64,000 nucleotides of DNA from Rosa chinensis (Eukaryota > Streptophyta > Magnoliopsida > Rosales > Rosaceae). This document shows, piece by piece, positions 22,001 through 32,548 of the stretch. Under the pieces are notes generated by a model. The model saw only the letters and a program-made list of their open reading frames with translations. It was not told the DNA's origin and did not search any database. Within the stretch, counting starts at the first letter, position 1. Each line of letters begins with the position of its first letter. The stretch is taken from assembly GCF_002994745.2 (NCBI RefSeq), contig NC_037094.1, forward strand, positions 16,950,001 to 17,014,000, read 5' to 3'. The position numbers and the translations under genes were made by a program.

Positions 22001-23834
22001 TGGTTTGGGGTGATGATGGTGAGTTCAGTGATGAAGAAAATGAGGGAGAGAATAGAGGTGATGTTGGTGACGATAATGTTGAGGTGAATGGTGAAAGACA
22101 AGATGGAGAAAACTCTAGTGAAGCAATTGGGAGCACTAGCGAGGTCAATGGCAATGAGGGTAGAGAAGTAGGTCACTTTGAGGGTAGCTTAGTTGAAGGG
22201 AGAGAAAGAATACCACCATACTGGACAGAAGATTATGTGAGTGGTGAGGGTCTAAGTGAAGAAGAGGAGGCAATGTATCTGGTACAAAATGCAGCGGAAG
22301 AAGATCCCACCTTATTTGAAGATGCTATAAGAGAAGATAAATGGAGAAAAGCCATGGATAACGAGATCAACTCCATCAAGAAGAACAAAACATGGGTTCT
22401 AACTCAATTGCCGGCAGGAGCTAAGAAAGTTGGTGTCAAATGGATTTACAAAACAAAACGTGATGAGCATGGTGAAGTTGTCAAGCATAAGGCTCGTCTA
22501 GTAGCTAAGGGGTATTCACAAAGAGAAGGCATTGATTATTCAGAAGTATTTGCACCAGTGGCAAGGTTAGATACAGTGAGAACCATCATTGCTCTAGCAG
22601 CTCAAAAGAAGTGGAGAATTTTTCAATTAGACGTCAAATCAACAATTCTTCATGGAGACTTGAATGAGAAGGTTTATGTAGAACAACCTAGAGGATATGA
22701 GAAGAAGGGAAAGGAGCATATGGTTTATAAATTATACAAAGCCTTGTAAGGTTTAAAACAAGCTCCCCGAGCTTGGTTCAGCCGCATTGAAGCATACTTT
22801 GTCAATGAAGGTTTTCAGAGATGTGAAAGTGAGCAAACTTTGTTCACTAAGAGGAGCAACAAAGGCAAAATCATCATTATAAGTTTATATGTTGATGATT
22901 TGATTTTTACTGGTGATGATGCTAATCTGTTGCTTGAATTCAAGACTTCCATGATGAGAGAATTTGATATGACTGATATGGGGAGCATGAGTTATTTTCT
23001 TGGGATAGAAGTGATACAAAAACCAGGAGGGAATTTTATCTTTCAAAGAAGATATGTGTTGAAAAGGTTTGGAATGATGGGGAGCAACATGGTTACCAGA
23101 CCAATTGTGCCGGGGTCCAAGATAGGGAGAGATAAGTATGGTGTCACAGTTGATGAAACTGACTACAAACAGCTTGTAGGAAGTTTAATGTACCTAACTT
23201 CTACACGGCCTGATCTGATGTTTGTTACAACTCTACTAAGCATATATATGGCAAAACCCAATGAACTTCACTTGCAGGCTGCCAAGAGAGTCCTCAGGTA
23301 TCTAAAAGGCACAGTAGACTACGACATTTACTACAAGAATGAAGGTGGTGACAAGCTAATGGCATTCACTGATAGTGGTTATGCCGGAGACATGGAGGAC
23401 AGCAAGAGTACGAGTGGATATGTTTTTTTGTTAAGCTCAGGAGCCATCTCATGGAGTTCGAAGAAACAACCAATTGTGACCCTGTCAACAACTGAGGCAA
23501 AATTTGTTGCAGCAACAATGTGTGTGTGCCAAGCAATTTGGTTGAAGAGGATAGTGAAGGAGCTCGGGCATGAAGAAGAGGACTGTACCTACATCAAATA
23601 TGACAACACGTCCACCATTAAACTTTCAAAGAACCAGTGTTACATGGACGCAGCAAGCACATACGTGTGAGGTACCATTTTCTTAGAGATCTCACAAAAG
23701 AAGGTTCAATTGCTTTGGTTCATTGTGGAAGTACTGAACAAGTAGCTGACATAATGACTAAACCTTTAAAGTCTGAAACATTCATTAAACTCCGGAGCAT
23801 GCTGGGAATGTGTGAAGTTAGTAAAGTAAGCTAA
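19004..23834 (+). pseudogene. Copia-2 gag-pol, broken
   Basis: Gag starts at ATG 19004 and meets TAG at 19574. The zinc knuckle CX2CX4HX4C is at 20531-20572 beyond the nested hAT, and protease DSG is near 20682. TAG at 21101 breaks the pre-integrase region. Integrase core residues are present (HADICGP near 21285, D near 21479, E in NGVDERKNR near 21587). A frameshift lies near 21915 in an A-run. Reverse transcriptase has YVDD at 22888-22899, with TAA at 22747 inside the LYGLKQ motif. RNase H is at 23366-23670 with a frameshift near 23635; the end of the frame (RYHFLRD ... MTKPL) continues to 23834. It is not functional. Confidence 0.93.
19733..20507. mobile_element. Non-autonomous hAT element nested in Copia-2 gag
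   Basis: A perfect 8-bp target duplication CCTTCAAT lies at 19725-19732 and 20508-20515. The ends are CATGGTTCAAAA and TTTTAGAACACTA (imperfect inverted ends of the CAGTGTTCTAAAA kind). Subterminal CTAGGCG/CGCCTAG words are repeated at both ends. The 775 bp encode no transposase. Gag resumes in the same frame beyond it, which confirms the insertion. Confidence 0.9.
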
Positions 23835-23867
23835 ATTGATTCACTGAATTTAGCTTAAGGGAGAGAT

Positions 23868-24125
23868 TGAAGAGCGTTGTCCAAGTCTTTACGGTTTGTT
23901 ATTCAGTTGAATAAAGACCTGGTCCTTAGGATTAGGTTATGCTTCGAATTAGTTTTGTTTTCTGTTAAAGCACGTGGCTGCATGTAGCCGATACGTGAGC
24001 ATGTTTTCAGTTTAGTTTGTTAGAGTCTGAGGCTATATAATAGCCAGAGTTATAATTGAATATGTATTGATTGCATTCAATCCAGTTTAGAGAGTTTAGT
24101 GTGTTGCAAGTTCTCATTCCTAACA
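23868..24125 (+). repeat. Right LTR of Copia-2
   Basis: It starts TGAAGAGCG after the polypurine tract and ends CCTAACA before the target duplicate CTTAA. Divergence from the left LTR is about 4%. Confidence 0.95.
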
Positions 24126-24215
24126 CTTAACGCAGCACTAGTTTGATACATATAAACTTAGTGGCCGATTTGCTGATTAATGGTTCATTTTTCTTTAAAG
24201 AAATAAAAAATATTA

Positions 24216-25280
24216 ATGGCTGACTGGTCGAATCTACCGCAAGATCTTCTCATCTCTGTCGCGAAACGGGCGGATTCCATGGAGGATGTTTTTCCTTTTA
24301 GTGGTGTATGTAAATCATGGAGAGATCAGTTGCAACGAAGGAAAATTTTATTAGTTCCTTAACACACCAAGTTCCACTATTGCTTACACCCAGAGAATTA
24401 GAGCACCAATGAGCTTTACAACTTGACAAAAGGCAAAATTTCCGAAGCTCACATGCCGGAATCTATGGGGAAACGATACTATTCTTCTTCTTTGGGACGG
24501 GTTATGACTTCATCTATTGAAGATATGAAAGTTAGTCTGTTTAATCCTTTCAAAATGCATTCTCAGATTCAGTTGCCAGATATTGACAGAATTAAATGGG
24601 ACGACGGGAACGGCCAGTATTTTATTATGAAAAAGTTTGTCTCAACATCAAGTCCTTCTTGGACATCTGATTACATAATCATGGTACTTGGTAAACACAG
24701 AACATTAGTATTTTGCAGACCAGGAGACAATCAATGGACATCCATCAATACAAGTAAGCGCAGGATGTACTGGGATGACATAACTCACTATAAGGGAAAG
24801 TTTTACGTGGTAGGAGGTTATGGCACCATCTTTGTTTGTGACATTGAAGACCCTCAGCAACCAAAACTTAAAGAGTTATAGTTACAGTTTCAGAGATGCC
24901 TAGACATATTCTCCTTCCTGGTAGTATTTTTGAGCAAATTTACCTTGTGGAATCTGCAGGGGACTTATTGGTGGTTTCGCGTTTTAATGGTGATATGTAT
25001 AATCTAACGGCTTTCAAGGTGCCATTGAGTAATGGCATGTGGTCAGACTCATTAGAGGTATGTGATTTGGGGAACAGAACCTTGTTCGTCGATAGCAGTA
25101 GTACTAGTATATCTCTATTGATATAGGATCCAACCAGTCTGAATGCAAAACCAATTGCATATACTTCACGCATCTGAGTATTTATAATATGAAAGATGGG
25201 AAATTTGAACCACAACGTTAACTAAGAAAATTTCCTAAAACTCTGAATCACCGTCTTTAGGCTGAGGTTTTAGGTTTTTC
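24216..25280 (+). pseudogene. F-box/DUF295 gene, degenerate (copy 2)
   Basis: ATG 24216 opens an F-box (NLPQDLLISVAKRADSMED, VCKSWRDQ) that stops at TAA 24360. After a frameshift the DUF295 part follows in pieces: 24423-24881 (NLTKGKISEAHMPES, DDITHYKGKFYVVGGYGTIFVCD) and 24885-25126 (LVESAGDLLVVSRFNGDMYN, LGNRTLFVDSSS), with a further relic at about 25180-25270 (YNMKDGKFEP-like). Intact relatives have about 380 residues and would act as SCF ubiquitin-ligase substrate receptors. At least three breaks mark this as a pseudogene. Frameshift sequencing error is an unlikely alternative, given several separate lesions. Confidence 0.8.
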
Positions 25281-26234
25281 TTGGGCTGGTTATACTAAGA
25301 GCTCCGTCAGAAACTCATAATGTAGTAAATTTAAAATTATTATATTTAAATTACCTATTGTAATTTTTAGTTTTAGATTTATCTGTTATGGTTGTTCCAC
25401 AACGTGGACGATAAATCCTAATTGAGCATGTGAGATCATCATATATATTAAGAAGAACAAACCTTATCACTATTACTATAAGAGCATCTCTAATGGAGAT
25501 ATCAAAATGCTTGTGTCAAATTCGAATTTGAAGGCTGAGTTGTCATTTTGACAAATTTCTATTCCTATGGATAAGTTTAATTTAAATATTATTTTATTAT
25601 TTTTCAGAATTTTTATACCAAAAAAAATCATTTTTCCTCTTTCTTCTCTATCCCTCCTCTTTTGTAATCATGTTCACTCTCCTCTTCTCTATCTCCCCTC
25701 TTCTCCATATGTTTCTTTTGCTGTTCTTGGAAAACCATTCATTATTGCAGGAGATAATTGTTGACATTGGTGACACGTTTACTTACTTGAAATGGAAAAT
25801 AATAATGAATCGGAGACAACTAGAATGAGAGAAGAAATGAATCGGTATTGATTCCGGAGGATTTGATTCCTAAACCCATCTCCCCCTTTTGTAATCAAAT
25901 TCCTGAGTATTCAGGAATCGATTCCTTACAAGGAGGTGAGACCTACACCCATTCCGATTCCTTCATGTGTTAGTAAACGCATGATACTTTTACCCGGAAT
26001 TATTCCGATTCCCGTTAGTAAACACAAGAATTCCCTCTCATTCCAAGTAAGAAACGTGCCCTGGGTTTGGAGATGGGATATTATAGAACCAATGCATTTG
26101 CTACATGCTTTTCCGTCCTTAACCGTCAACGACCTGCAACGCAATTCGGTCTCACATATCTTACCACCCTCAACTTTTCAAAAAAATAAAAAAATCATCT
26201 TTCTACTCTCCCAAAAGCTTCAATATATCCACCC
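25281..26234. other. Intergenic with a MITE
   Basis: AT-rich DNA. A sequence starting GAGCATCTCTAATGGAGAT (about 25482) resembles one end of a common MITE type, but the partner end was not found. The MITE at 25769-26062 is listed separately. Confidence 0.4.
25769..26062. mobile_element. MITE with inverted GGxxACGTTTxCTTACTTG ends
   Basis: The left end GGTGACACGTTTACTTACTTG pairs with the right end CCAAGTAAGAAACGTGCCC. Inside, GATTCC/GGAATC words are repeated in both orientations (foldback-like). It is about 294 bp. No target duplication was fixed. Confidence 0.6.
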
Positions 26235-26432
26235 TTCAAAATAGATATTGGTATCGAATTCCATATGGGTTATGTATATGGATCTCGGACGAACATTAAG
26301 GATTGACATGAGACACATACCTGTCTTCAATATACAGATCACGTGACCCAATGTAGGACTGCTAGCAGCGGGGATCGAACTTGGATTGGGGCACAACCAC
26401 AAGCATGATCATACCAACTAAACCAACCCACG
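26235..26432 (-). mobile_element. tRNA-derived SINE
   Basis: Read on the minus strand, the head from about 26432 has an A-box-like TGGTTTAGTTGGTATGATC and a B-box-like GTTCGATCCCC, about 40 bases apart as in a tRNA promoter. A non-coding body follows. The A-tail and target duplication are eroded. Confidence 0.55.
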
Positions 26433-26990
26433 TTGGTTTGAATAAAATAAATTTAATTCATATAATAAGCATATAAAATATCATTATGGTAAAATATCAA
26501 AATCAAATAAAAGAAAATTTGAAAAGAAAAAAAGAGTAGGTGAGAAACATAATTCTAATCCAATAATTGCTGCAGACAGTTTCCTAACTTTTATTCTCTT
26601 TAGTTCTGAAACTTGAGACCAAAACACATCAAATTCATGGTTATTACTCAGGGCATCACACAGGTATAATGCTAGTTTGTTAACAAAAAAAATTAAGAAA
26701 ATAAGGACAAAACTGGTTATCAAAGGTTTGCTTTTCCAAGAACACTATATTACAGGTTGCATTAGTTTTGTGTGATTAATTACGTTGACGACAGTTTTTT
26801 CAGTAGAGATCTTCTGTATTTACGGATAATTAGTAGTCTTAAGTGGAGTAACTATTTTATGATTCCGGAGTGGTTCTGTGGCTGAGTATTAAGATTACGA
26901 TGACGGATGAGTCTTATCTTAACATATAAATTTACCATTTTTTTTAAAATAACTATTAATTCATGTTCAAAAGAAAAGAAAAAAAATAAC
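26433..26990. other. AT-rich intergenic sequence
   Basis: No gene or clear repeat was seen. Poly-A/T runs occur near 26935-26990, next to the LINE-like insertion. Confidence 0.45.
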
Positions 26991-27006
26991 TATTAATTAT
27001 AGACTT

Positions 27007-27935
27007 TTTTTTTTTTGGAGTTAAATAAATTTATGTTCATCTGAAGCCAGAATAGGTCGTTACATACCCTTCCGCTGTCATTTAAGGGCATAGACAGACA
27101 AGAAGCTAGTGGTAGTACCCATAAAGTGGTATGTACATATAGTCCTACTCATTATACATTAAATATGTAGAGGTAGCGAAAACCCTCCTTTGGTACTACT
27201 CTAGAGGCGCTAGAGATACATAGAGTGCACCATAGTGGTGCTTAGCTTCCTAAATATAAGGAAATTATTGTAAATTAGACTTAACTAAAAAACATAGAAA
27301 ATGGCTTAGGGCAAAAACCCTAGCCTAAATTAGAGAGCCCACTAGGGCAGCCCAAAGAGAAGAGGCCCAAACTCAAGGCCCAGCAGGACATGGTTGACCT
27401 CGGCCCAAACCACCCCTCTACCACGCCTGCAGCCGCCTGTGCAGAGTCGCTTACGAGTCCGGCCCCGAAACTAGTCTCACCACGATCCACGTTGTTGAAC
27501 TCCGCCAGAAGCCAGCACCACTCCGAGTCCCCAAGCCAATGCCATGCAGCTCCTAAACCCGAGACCCGCATGCCGCACAGTTGTCTAGACCCGAACTTCA
27601 CAAGCCGTACCGTCGCCAGATCGAGCCTCAAGATCTCCTCCGCCCCCAGCTCGAGCAGTCCCTGCACAGAAAACCACCACAAACGCCAGAAAAACCAGCT
27701 AACCTGCATCCAAACAGCCTCCCAAACCATAGCCGAACAACTTCTCTCCCCATCTCAACCCAGGGCATTGAAGCGCTCGTCCGGCAGTCAGCCTAGTGAC
27801 GGCGTAGCGAAGCCGGCGCTATCCATGGCAGCCGCCGGACGGGGAACTGTTTGGTGGTGTTTTCCTCTCCTGCGGCTCTAGGGCTAGAGAGAGTCCTATC
27901 ATAGAGTTTGTATACCTTATATGAGTGAGGTTATT
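27007..27935 (-). mobile_element. LINE-like non-autonomous retroposon (copy a)
   Basis: A poly-T start (the A-tail on the minus strand) and a 16-bp target duplication TATTAATTA(T/C)AGACT at 26991-27006 and 27936-27951 (one mismatch) show a target-primed retroposition, minus orientation, about 929 bp. The first 330 bases of the plus strand (the 3' half) match the copies at 57720-63605 and 63676-64000. The GC-richer 5' half opens frames on both strands (27320-27881) without any recognisable reverse transcriptase or gag motif. Confidence 0.72.
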
Positions 27936-28182
27936 TATTAATTACAGACTTATCAAATTATCATACAAGATATATATAACCTTGACGGACACTTGAATAT
28001 CTTTTGGATCGCAGATTTATCACCCTAGATCTCATTCCAAAATCAAGCAGTGAATCCCACTAGATTGATATTGAGTTATTGACTAGAGTACTCGACATAT
28101 TTAATAGCTTGTGCTATGTTGCACACAGAGATTAGTTTATGGGCCTATACAGCTTTTGAGGATACCTTATTGTGATCTCGAT

Positions 28183-28185
<3 letters not shown>

Positions 28186-28218
<33 letters not shown>
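28186..28218 (+). repeat. (TA)n microsatellite
   Basis: A run of about 16 TA repeats lies shortly before the third F-box relic. Confidence 0.95.
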
Positions 28219-28220
<2 letters not shown>

Positions 28221-28480
28221 ATTTCAGTACAACGACGAGGAGTTCTCCGATGGCTAATCTGCCTAATCAGAATCTAGTTGTGCCTCACTAGTCGGATCTT
28301 CCACAAGATATAGTTGTGTCTACTACAAGATTGATGGTTTCCATTGATGATCTTACTGCTATTAAAGGAGTTTGCAGATCATGGAGATCAGCCATCAGCA
28401 AGGAAATCTGGTAAATTAGCACATCATGCTCCACTTTTGCTTCTCAACCCTAGTAAATATTTGCCCTAAACCCTAGTACG

Positions 28481-28498
28481 TCCCCGGCAACGGCGCCA
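28481..28498 (-). other. Primer-binding site left by a minus-strand Gypsy-type element
   Basis: TGGCGCCGTTGCCGGGGA (minus strand) lies five bases inside the LTR end at 28504. This PBS is common in Tat/Ogre/Athila-type plant elements. The rest of the internal region is missing. Confidence 0.75.
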
Positions 28499-28503
28499 AA
28501 AAT

Positions 28504-30089
28504 TGATACGTCTAAAAAATGCACAACTTAAACCTTGCACTCAAATATCATCGTTGGTAATATAGTGATCAAGCAAAGGTCATTACCTGCTGAAGATTTT
28601 TCCTAAATTGTTAACCAAATGTCACAAACTACTCTAAATCATGATACTGAACAGTTAACGAAAATAAATTAATTAACTAACCTAGAATCAATTGAATTTT
28701 CTATAAATTTTATAGGACACTAAAGACACATTTAATAACACGCATACAAAATTTCAGAACAATCAGAGTTGATTTGCTATATTAAATAATTCACGTAAAA
28801 CTAAACACAGAAAGATAACAAAGCATAAACAGATTTTATAACTTTAAACTGTTGACAGAAACAAAGCTAAGGGCTCATTCTCCACCACCAAACACACTCA
28901 ATCATATCAAATCTCAGTTATGGAATCTTAATTCTCAATTGAATTTACCCGAAGTTAACTCTCAAGCTCGAATTCACCCATTACCCTTTCTTAGTTCCTC
29001 GTTAAGTGAATACAAGCTCACCACTTAATCTATTTCCGATTATGCAACCTAGACACAAGCTCGCTAAGTTTAACATATCAAAATCATTAAGCAATAAAAG
29101 GGTTTGGATAAATCTAGGGGCACAAGTACATTGGTAGTCTTGCTAAACCTAGGGTTTGAGTCACATGTAATTCAAGAAAACATTTTGCTACTCAATTGGA
29201 ATCAACACACGACATATACGAATCTAGTGTTACTCCTAGCATTAGAACCCTAACCTATTCATTTAGCTACGCACCTAAACAAACAAGCAAAGATTCATCT
29301 TGTAGACACGGTGAAACAAACACTCAATTGATAATATAGAGAACCAAAAACTGAATTATTATCAATATGAATTGAACATGTTTGGGGCTTTGAAATCGCC
29401 CCTAGCTACAAAAGTATTTAGCTAGACATAGTCATGAACAAAACAAAAACTAGAAGAAAGGAAAAAGGAAGAGATGGCGGCTAGTTGATGGCAGAAGATG
29501 TCGTTCTTTCTTTCTCTTGTGCGGCCCTCTCCTACTCCACTGAACGTCTCCCCTCTCTTATTGCTTAGGTTAGGAGATTTTCACTTCTTTTCCTTTTAGG
29601 AATCAAGTAGCTTCTCCTTTAAGATTCCTAATAATTTTCACCCATAAAAATATGTCATATATCTCTAATAAACAGAGATATTCAGTTAATACTCGTCTGT
29701 GGGCTTCTAAAAGGAATTCGGGCCTTAAATCATGGATTTCCGTCAAAGTGTCAGATTCTCGGACTGCTCAACCTTGCTGTACTAAATCGGCCATAACTTT
29801 TTGTAGAAAAATGATATGAATGAACCGTTAAAAGTTCTGGAAACTAGACATCTGAAGATTTCCAAGCATATAAAGTTCACTGTCTGGTTCATGCTGAACT
29901 TCATTCAGCTTCATGTCGAAGTTGACTGATCTGCACAGGCATATTTACTTATTTAGCTTCTTTTCTTCTACTTTGCTCCAAAACACCTACAAAACATAAA
30001 AATAAATTAAATGACTCAAATAGATAGAAAACTAGCTAAGAAAACATGAAGAAATCAACACAAAATCATGTACATTTATGAGTTTATCA
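28504..30089 (-). mobile_element. LTR of a Gypsy-type element, minus orientation, with PBS (LTR family C)
   Basis: On the minus strand it begins TGATAAACTC at 30089 and ends GACGTATCA at 28504 (TGATA..TATCA ends), about 1586 bp, followed by the PBS. No second LTR or coding region is present and no clean target duplication was found, so this is a truncated element and not a simple solo LTR. It disrupts F-box copy 3. Confidence 0.75.
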
Positions 30090-30243
30090 GGTGCCGATAC
30101 AACCCACATGCTTTACAACTTCCAGGATGTAATAATTTCAAAAGTTTTACTCTCCCTGAAGCATAAAAGAACCTTTACTTTTCCTTAGGATGGATGTTAA
30201 TTCAGTCTGATGAAGATTATAAAGTTAGTGTGTTGCATCTCTT

Positions 30244-30439
30244 TTTTTTTTTTTTTTTTTTGACATTGTCAAGGGGAACCCAAATACTTCCTAGGCCCAA
30301 GATAAATTCATTTAGCACATGTGAAATGCTCCAACTGTGCATTGCAACACACTGTCTGGCCACTTTGACAGCTTCGGGCTCCGAACCTAGGTTGGGGAGC
30401 ACACCCATCTAGGCAAGAACCACTAGGCCACTTGCAGTG
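30244..30439 (-). mobile_element. tRNA-derived SINE with perfect 20-bp target duplication
   Basis: GTTAGTGTGTTGCATCTCTT flanks it at 30224-30243 and 30440-30459. The poly-T at 30244-30261 is the A-tail of a minus-strand copy. The head on the minus strand has A-box TGGCCTAGTGG and B-box GGTTCGGAGCC, the RNA polymerase III promoter. The body is about 196 bp. It interrupts the DUF295 reading frame of F-box copy 3, which continues beyond it. Confidence 0.93.
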
Positions 30440-31350
30440 GTTAGTGTGTTGCATCTCTTAACTCGTCTCGAAATTGAGCTGCCGAATGTTGATGGTTTAA
30501 AACACTATGGAAAATTTGGTCTGATGATAGTAATGTTTACCTTATCATCGAGCCCCCCTTCCTCCTCATCAGATTGCAAAGTAGGTCATGGTTGGTTTCA
30601 GCGGGCGACAAGAATTGGCATTTTGCATACCAAAAGACTGTGAATGGACCATGCATGTTAGACACATGGAGATACAGAGATATATGTCGATGCTACACTT
30701 GTATATGGTTTATAATATGAAAGGTAGAAAGTTTGAACCTCAGCTTAGAAAATTCCCTAATTCTCCGATTCAACATCTATAGATTCACCCGAGTTTCTAG
30801 CTCAGTTTGAATGTATTTAAATTACCATATTACTTTTACTTTCAGATTTATCAGTTGTGAATGTTTCGTGTTATTGATTTTGCTCACTATATCTCAAATG
30901 CAATATCAAATATCAATTCTAATTTACTGTGCTCGATCAAGATCTTCATATAACCTCAAGAAAAGGAGAAGATTGGCTATCCATTGCTTGTTCAAAGTTG
31001 GTACAGGTTGCATTAAGGGTTTTTGTCCATTTACCCTATTTTTAGAGATTTTTTTCCCACTTACCCCATTAAGTTTTTTTAATTCCCTCTTACCCAAAAC
31101 ACTCTAAGGAGGTATTCCCTAATACCCCATTAAGATTTATTTTTATTTAAAAAAAAAATAAATTTAATACCATTTTACCCTCACCCTTTATTACTTAAAG
31201 AAAGAGAGAGAAAATGGAAGAGAGATAAACCATAGGAGACTTCGCCGGAGTCCCGTCACAGGTCGCCGGAATCCAGCCAACTTTCACCGGAATCCGACCA
31301 ACCTCCGCTCACTGGAATTTGCTGAAAATCTCACCGGAAATGTTTTTTTG

Positions 31351-31525
31351 CCCCCAATAGACCTTTATTGCCCCCCAATAGACGTCTATTGCCCTAATAG
31401 TCTATTGCCCTCTAATAGACGACTATCAGCCATGTATTGACCCCCAATAGACGACTATCAGGTATGTATTGCCCCCCTAATAGACCACTATCAGCCATGT
31501 ATTGCCCCCCGCCCCCCAATAGAAC
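31351..31525 (+). repeat. Minisatellite of CCCCCAATAGAC-TATTG units
   Basis: Units of about 17-30 bp share CCCC(C)AATAGAC and end in TATTG; longer ones add GACTATCAGCCATG. At least seven imperfect copies are seen, with two outliers at 31620-31660. Confidence 0.85.
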
Positions 31526-31850
31526 TTTCGTTTGCAGAATGAAAACTAATTTTTCTAAAATTAGACAAATAAAAATTTGATTAAAGAAAAAAAAACAAAG
31601 AGATTACATCAATTTAATACATCTATTGCCTCCCAATAGACGTTTATTGGCCCCAATAAAACCTTTTTTTCTTTCTTTCTGGGCTTCTGCCATATTTTAC
31701 CACAAAAAAAAAAAAAAAACTGATTTGGGTCAAGCACTAACAGACTCGATCCAATCAAGGACCCGGTCTGAGTCGCTGCAGGTATAGCAGTGGAGAGAGA
31801 GAGGCTGAAAAGCTCTTATCCATCTCTCTCTTCGGAATCGGAACCGGGGT

Positions 31851-31941
31851 GTTGTGTTGGATGTCGAACTCAGTGTCTCCATTTTGGGTTTTTTTGCCTC
31901 CAATGTTGTGCTGGACGTCGAACTCAGGGTCTCCATTTTCG
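31851..31941 (+). repeat. 38-bp direct duplication inside the MULE
   Basis: GTTGTGTTGGATGTCGAACT (31851) and GTTGTGCTGGACGTCGAACT (31904) begin two copies of a 38-bp unit, 53 bases apart. This makes short parallel frames but no known product. Confidence 0.8.
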
Positions 31942-32548
31942 ATCTTTGGCTGTCGAAGGAGAAACCATCTGAAACCGGACTAGAAGTAAGCTCTTATCTC
32001 TTTCTTCGGGTCTGTAGCCTCCATGGCGCGGCAGTGCAGGCGTCGTGCTGTGAGGGAGGGAGGAAGAGAGAGAGAGAGAGAGAAAAAGTGTGCAGATTGA
32101 AGGGATGAGAGAGACGGAGGCAAGTGTCGGAGACGATGACGGAGGCAAACTGGCCAGTGACGTCGTCTGTCCGATTCCGACGAGGAAGGAGAGAGAGAGA
32201 GAGCCGACGTCTGGTGTGAGAGAGAGACCGGATCTGAGGGAGGAGAGAGATTAGAGTGGCATCATGTAGTTTTTTAATTAAGTGAAGGGTAAAGTTGTCA
32301 TTTCTCTTTAAATTGGGTTATTAGTGGGAATAAAAATCTGTTGCTGGGATAAGTGGGATAACTTTGGCTCATTTTTGGGCTTTTGGTCAAAGACTCTTGC
32401 ATTAATTCATATAGACATTTAACATAGTTGTATATCACTTAATTAATAGTCTAGATCGCTTGAGTATATCTGATAATTTAATTTTATGAGACGGAGAATT
32501 AAGTCGATCGATTTGTGATGATGAAAACATTTTCTCTATCTATTTTTA

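Larger units (their letters stand above)
18669..24125 (+). mobile_element. Copia LTR retrotransposon with both LTRs (Copia-2)
   Basis: LTRs 18669-18927 and 23868-24125 differ by roughly 11 substitutions and one 1-base indel in about 258 bp. A perfect target duplication CTTAA lies at 18664-18668 and 24126-24130. The PBS TGGTATCAGAGC (initiator Met-tRNA type) is at 18931-18942 and a polypurine tract AAGGGAGAGAT precedes the right LTR. The order is gag, protease, integrase, reverse transcriptase, RNase H. The gag and protease sequence (DAWFLDSGCSNHMCG) suggests the Tork/Tnt1 group, by inference. A hAT element sits inside gag. Confidence 0.97.
28250..30795 (+). pseudogene. F-box/DUF295 gene (copy 3), broken by an LTR and a SINE
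   Basis: From ATG 28250 a short leader meets a stop, then the F-box reads SDLPQDIVVSTTRL, IKGVCRSWRSAISKE. The gene is cut at about 28480 by an LTR and resumes at 30092 with YNPHALQLPGC, GWMLIQSDEDYKVSVLHL. It is cut again by a SINE at 30244-30439 and resumes with LLTRLEIELPNVDGLKHYG and a C-terminal piece (YNMKGRKFEPQLRKFP, about 30710-30783). More frameshifts occur near 30640. It is the same family as copies 1 and 2. Confidence 0.78.
31017..32396. mobile_element. MULE-type element with internal minisatellite
   Basis: A perfect 9-bp target duplication TTGCATTAA lies at 31008-31016 and 32397-32405. The ends are GGGTTTTTGTCCA and (complemented) GAGTCTTTGACCA; the inverted similarity runs on, diverged, through CCCACTTA(C/T)CCC. 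The 1380-bp interior has CCGGAATCC-rich sequence, a CCCCCAATAGAC minisatellite, a 38-bp direct repeat and GA-rich runs. No transposase and no identifiable captured gene were seen. Confidence 0.78.

Noticed and set aside
27320..27881. 136- and 163-codon frames on opposite strands
   Set aside because: They lie in the GC-rich half of a retroposon with a target duplication. Neither has a recognisable motif.
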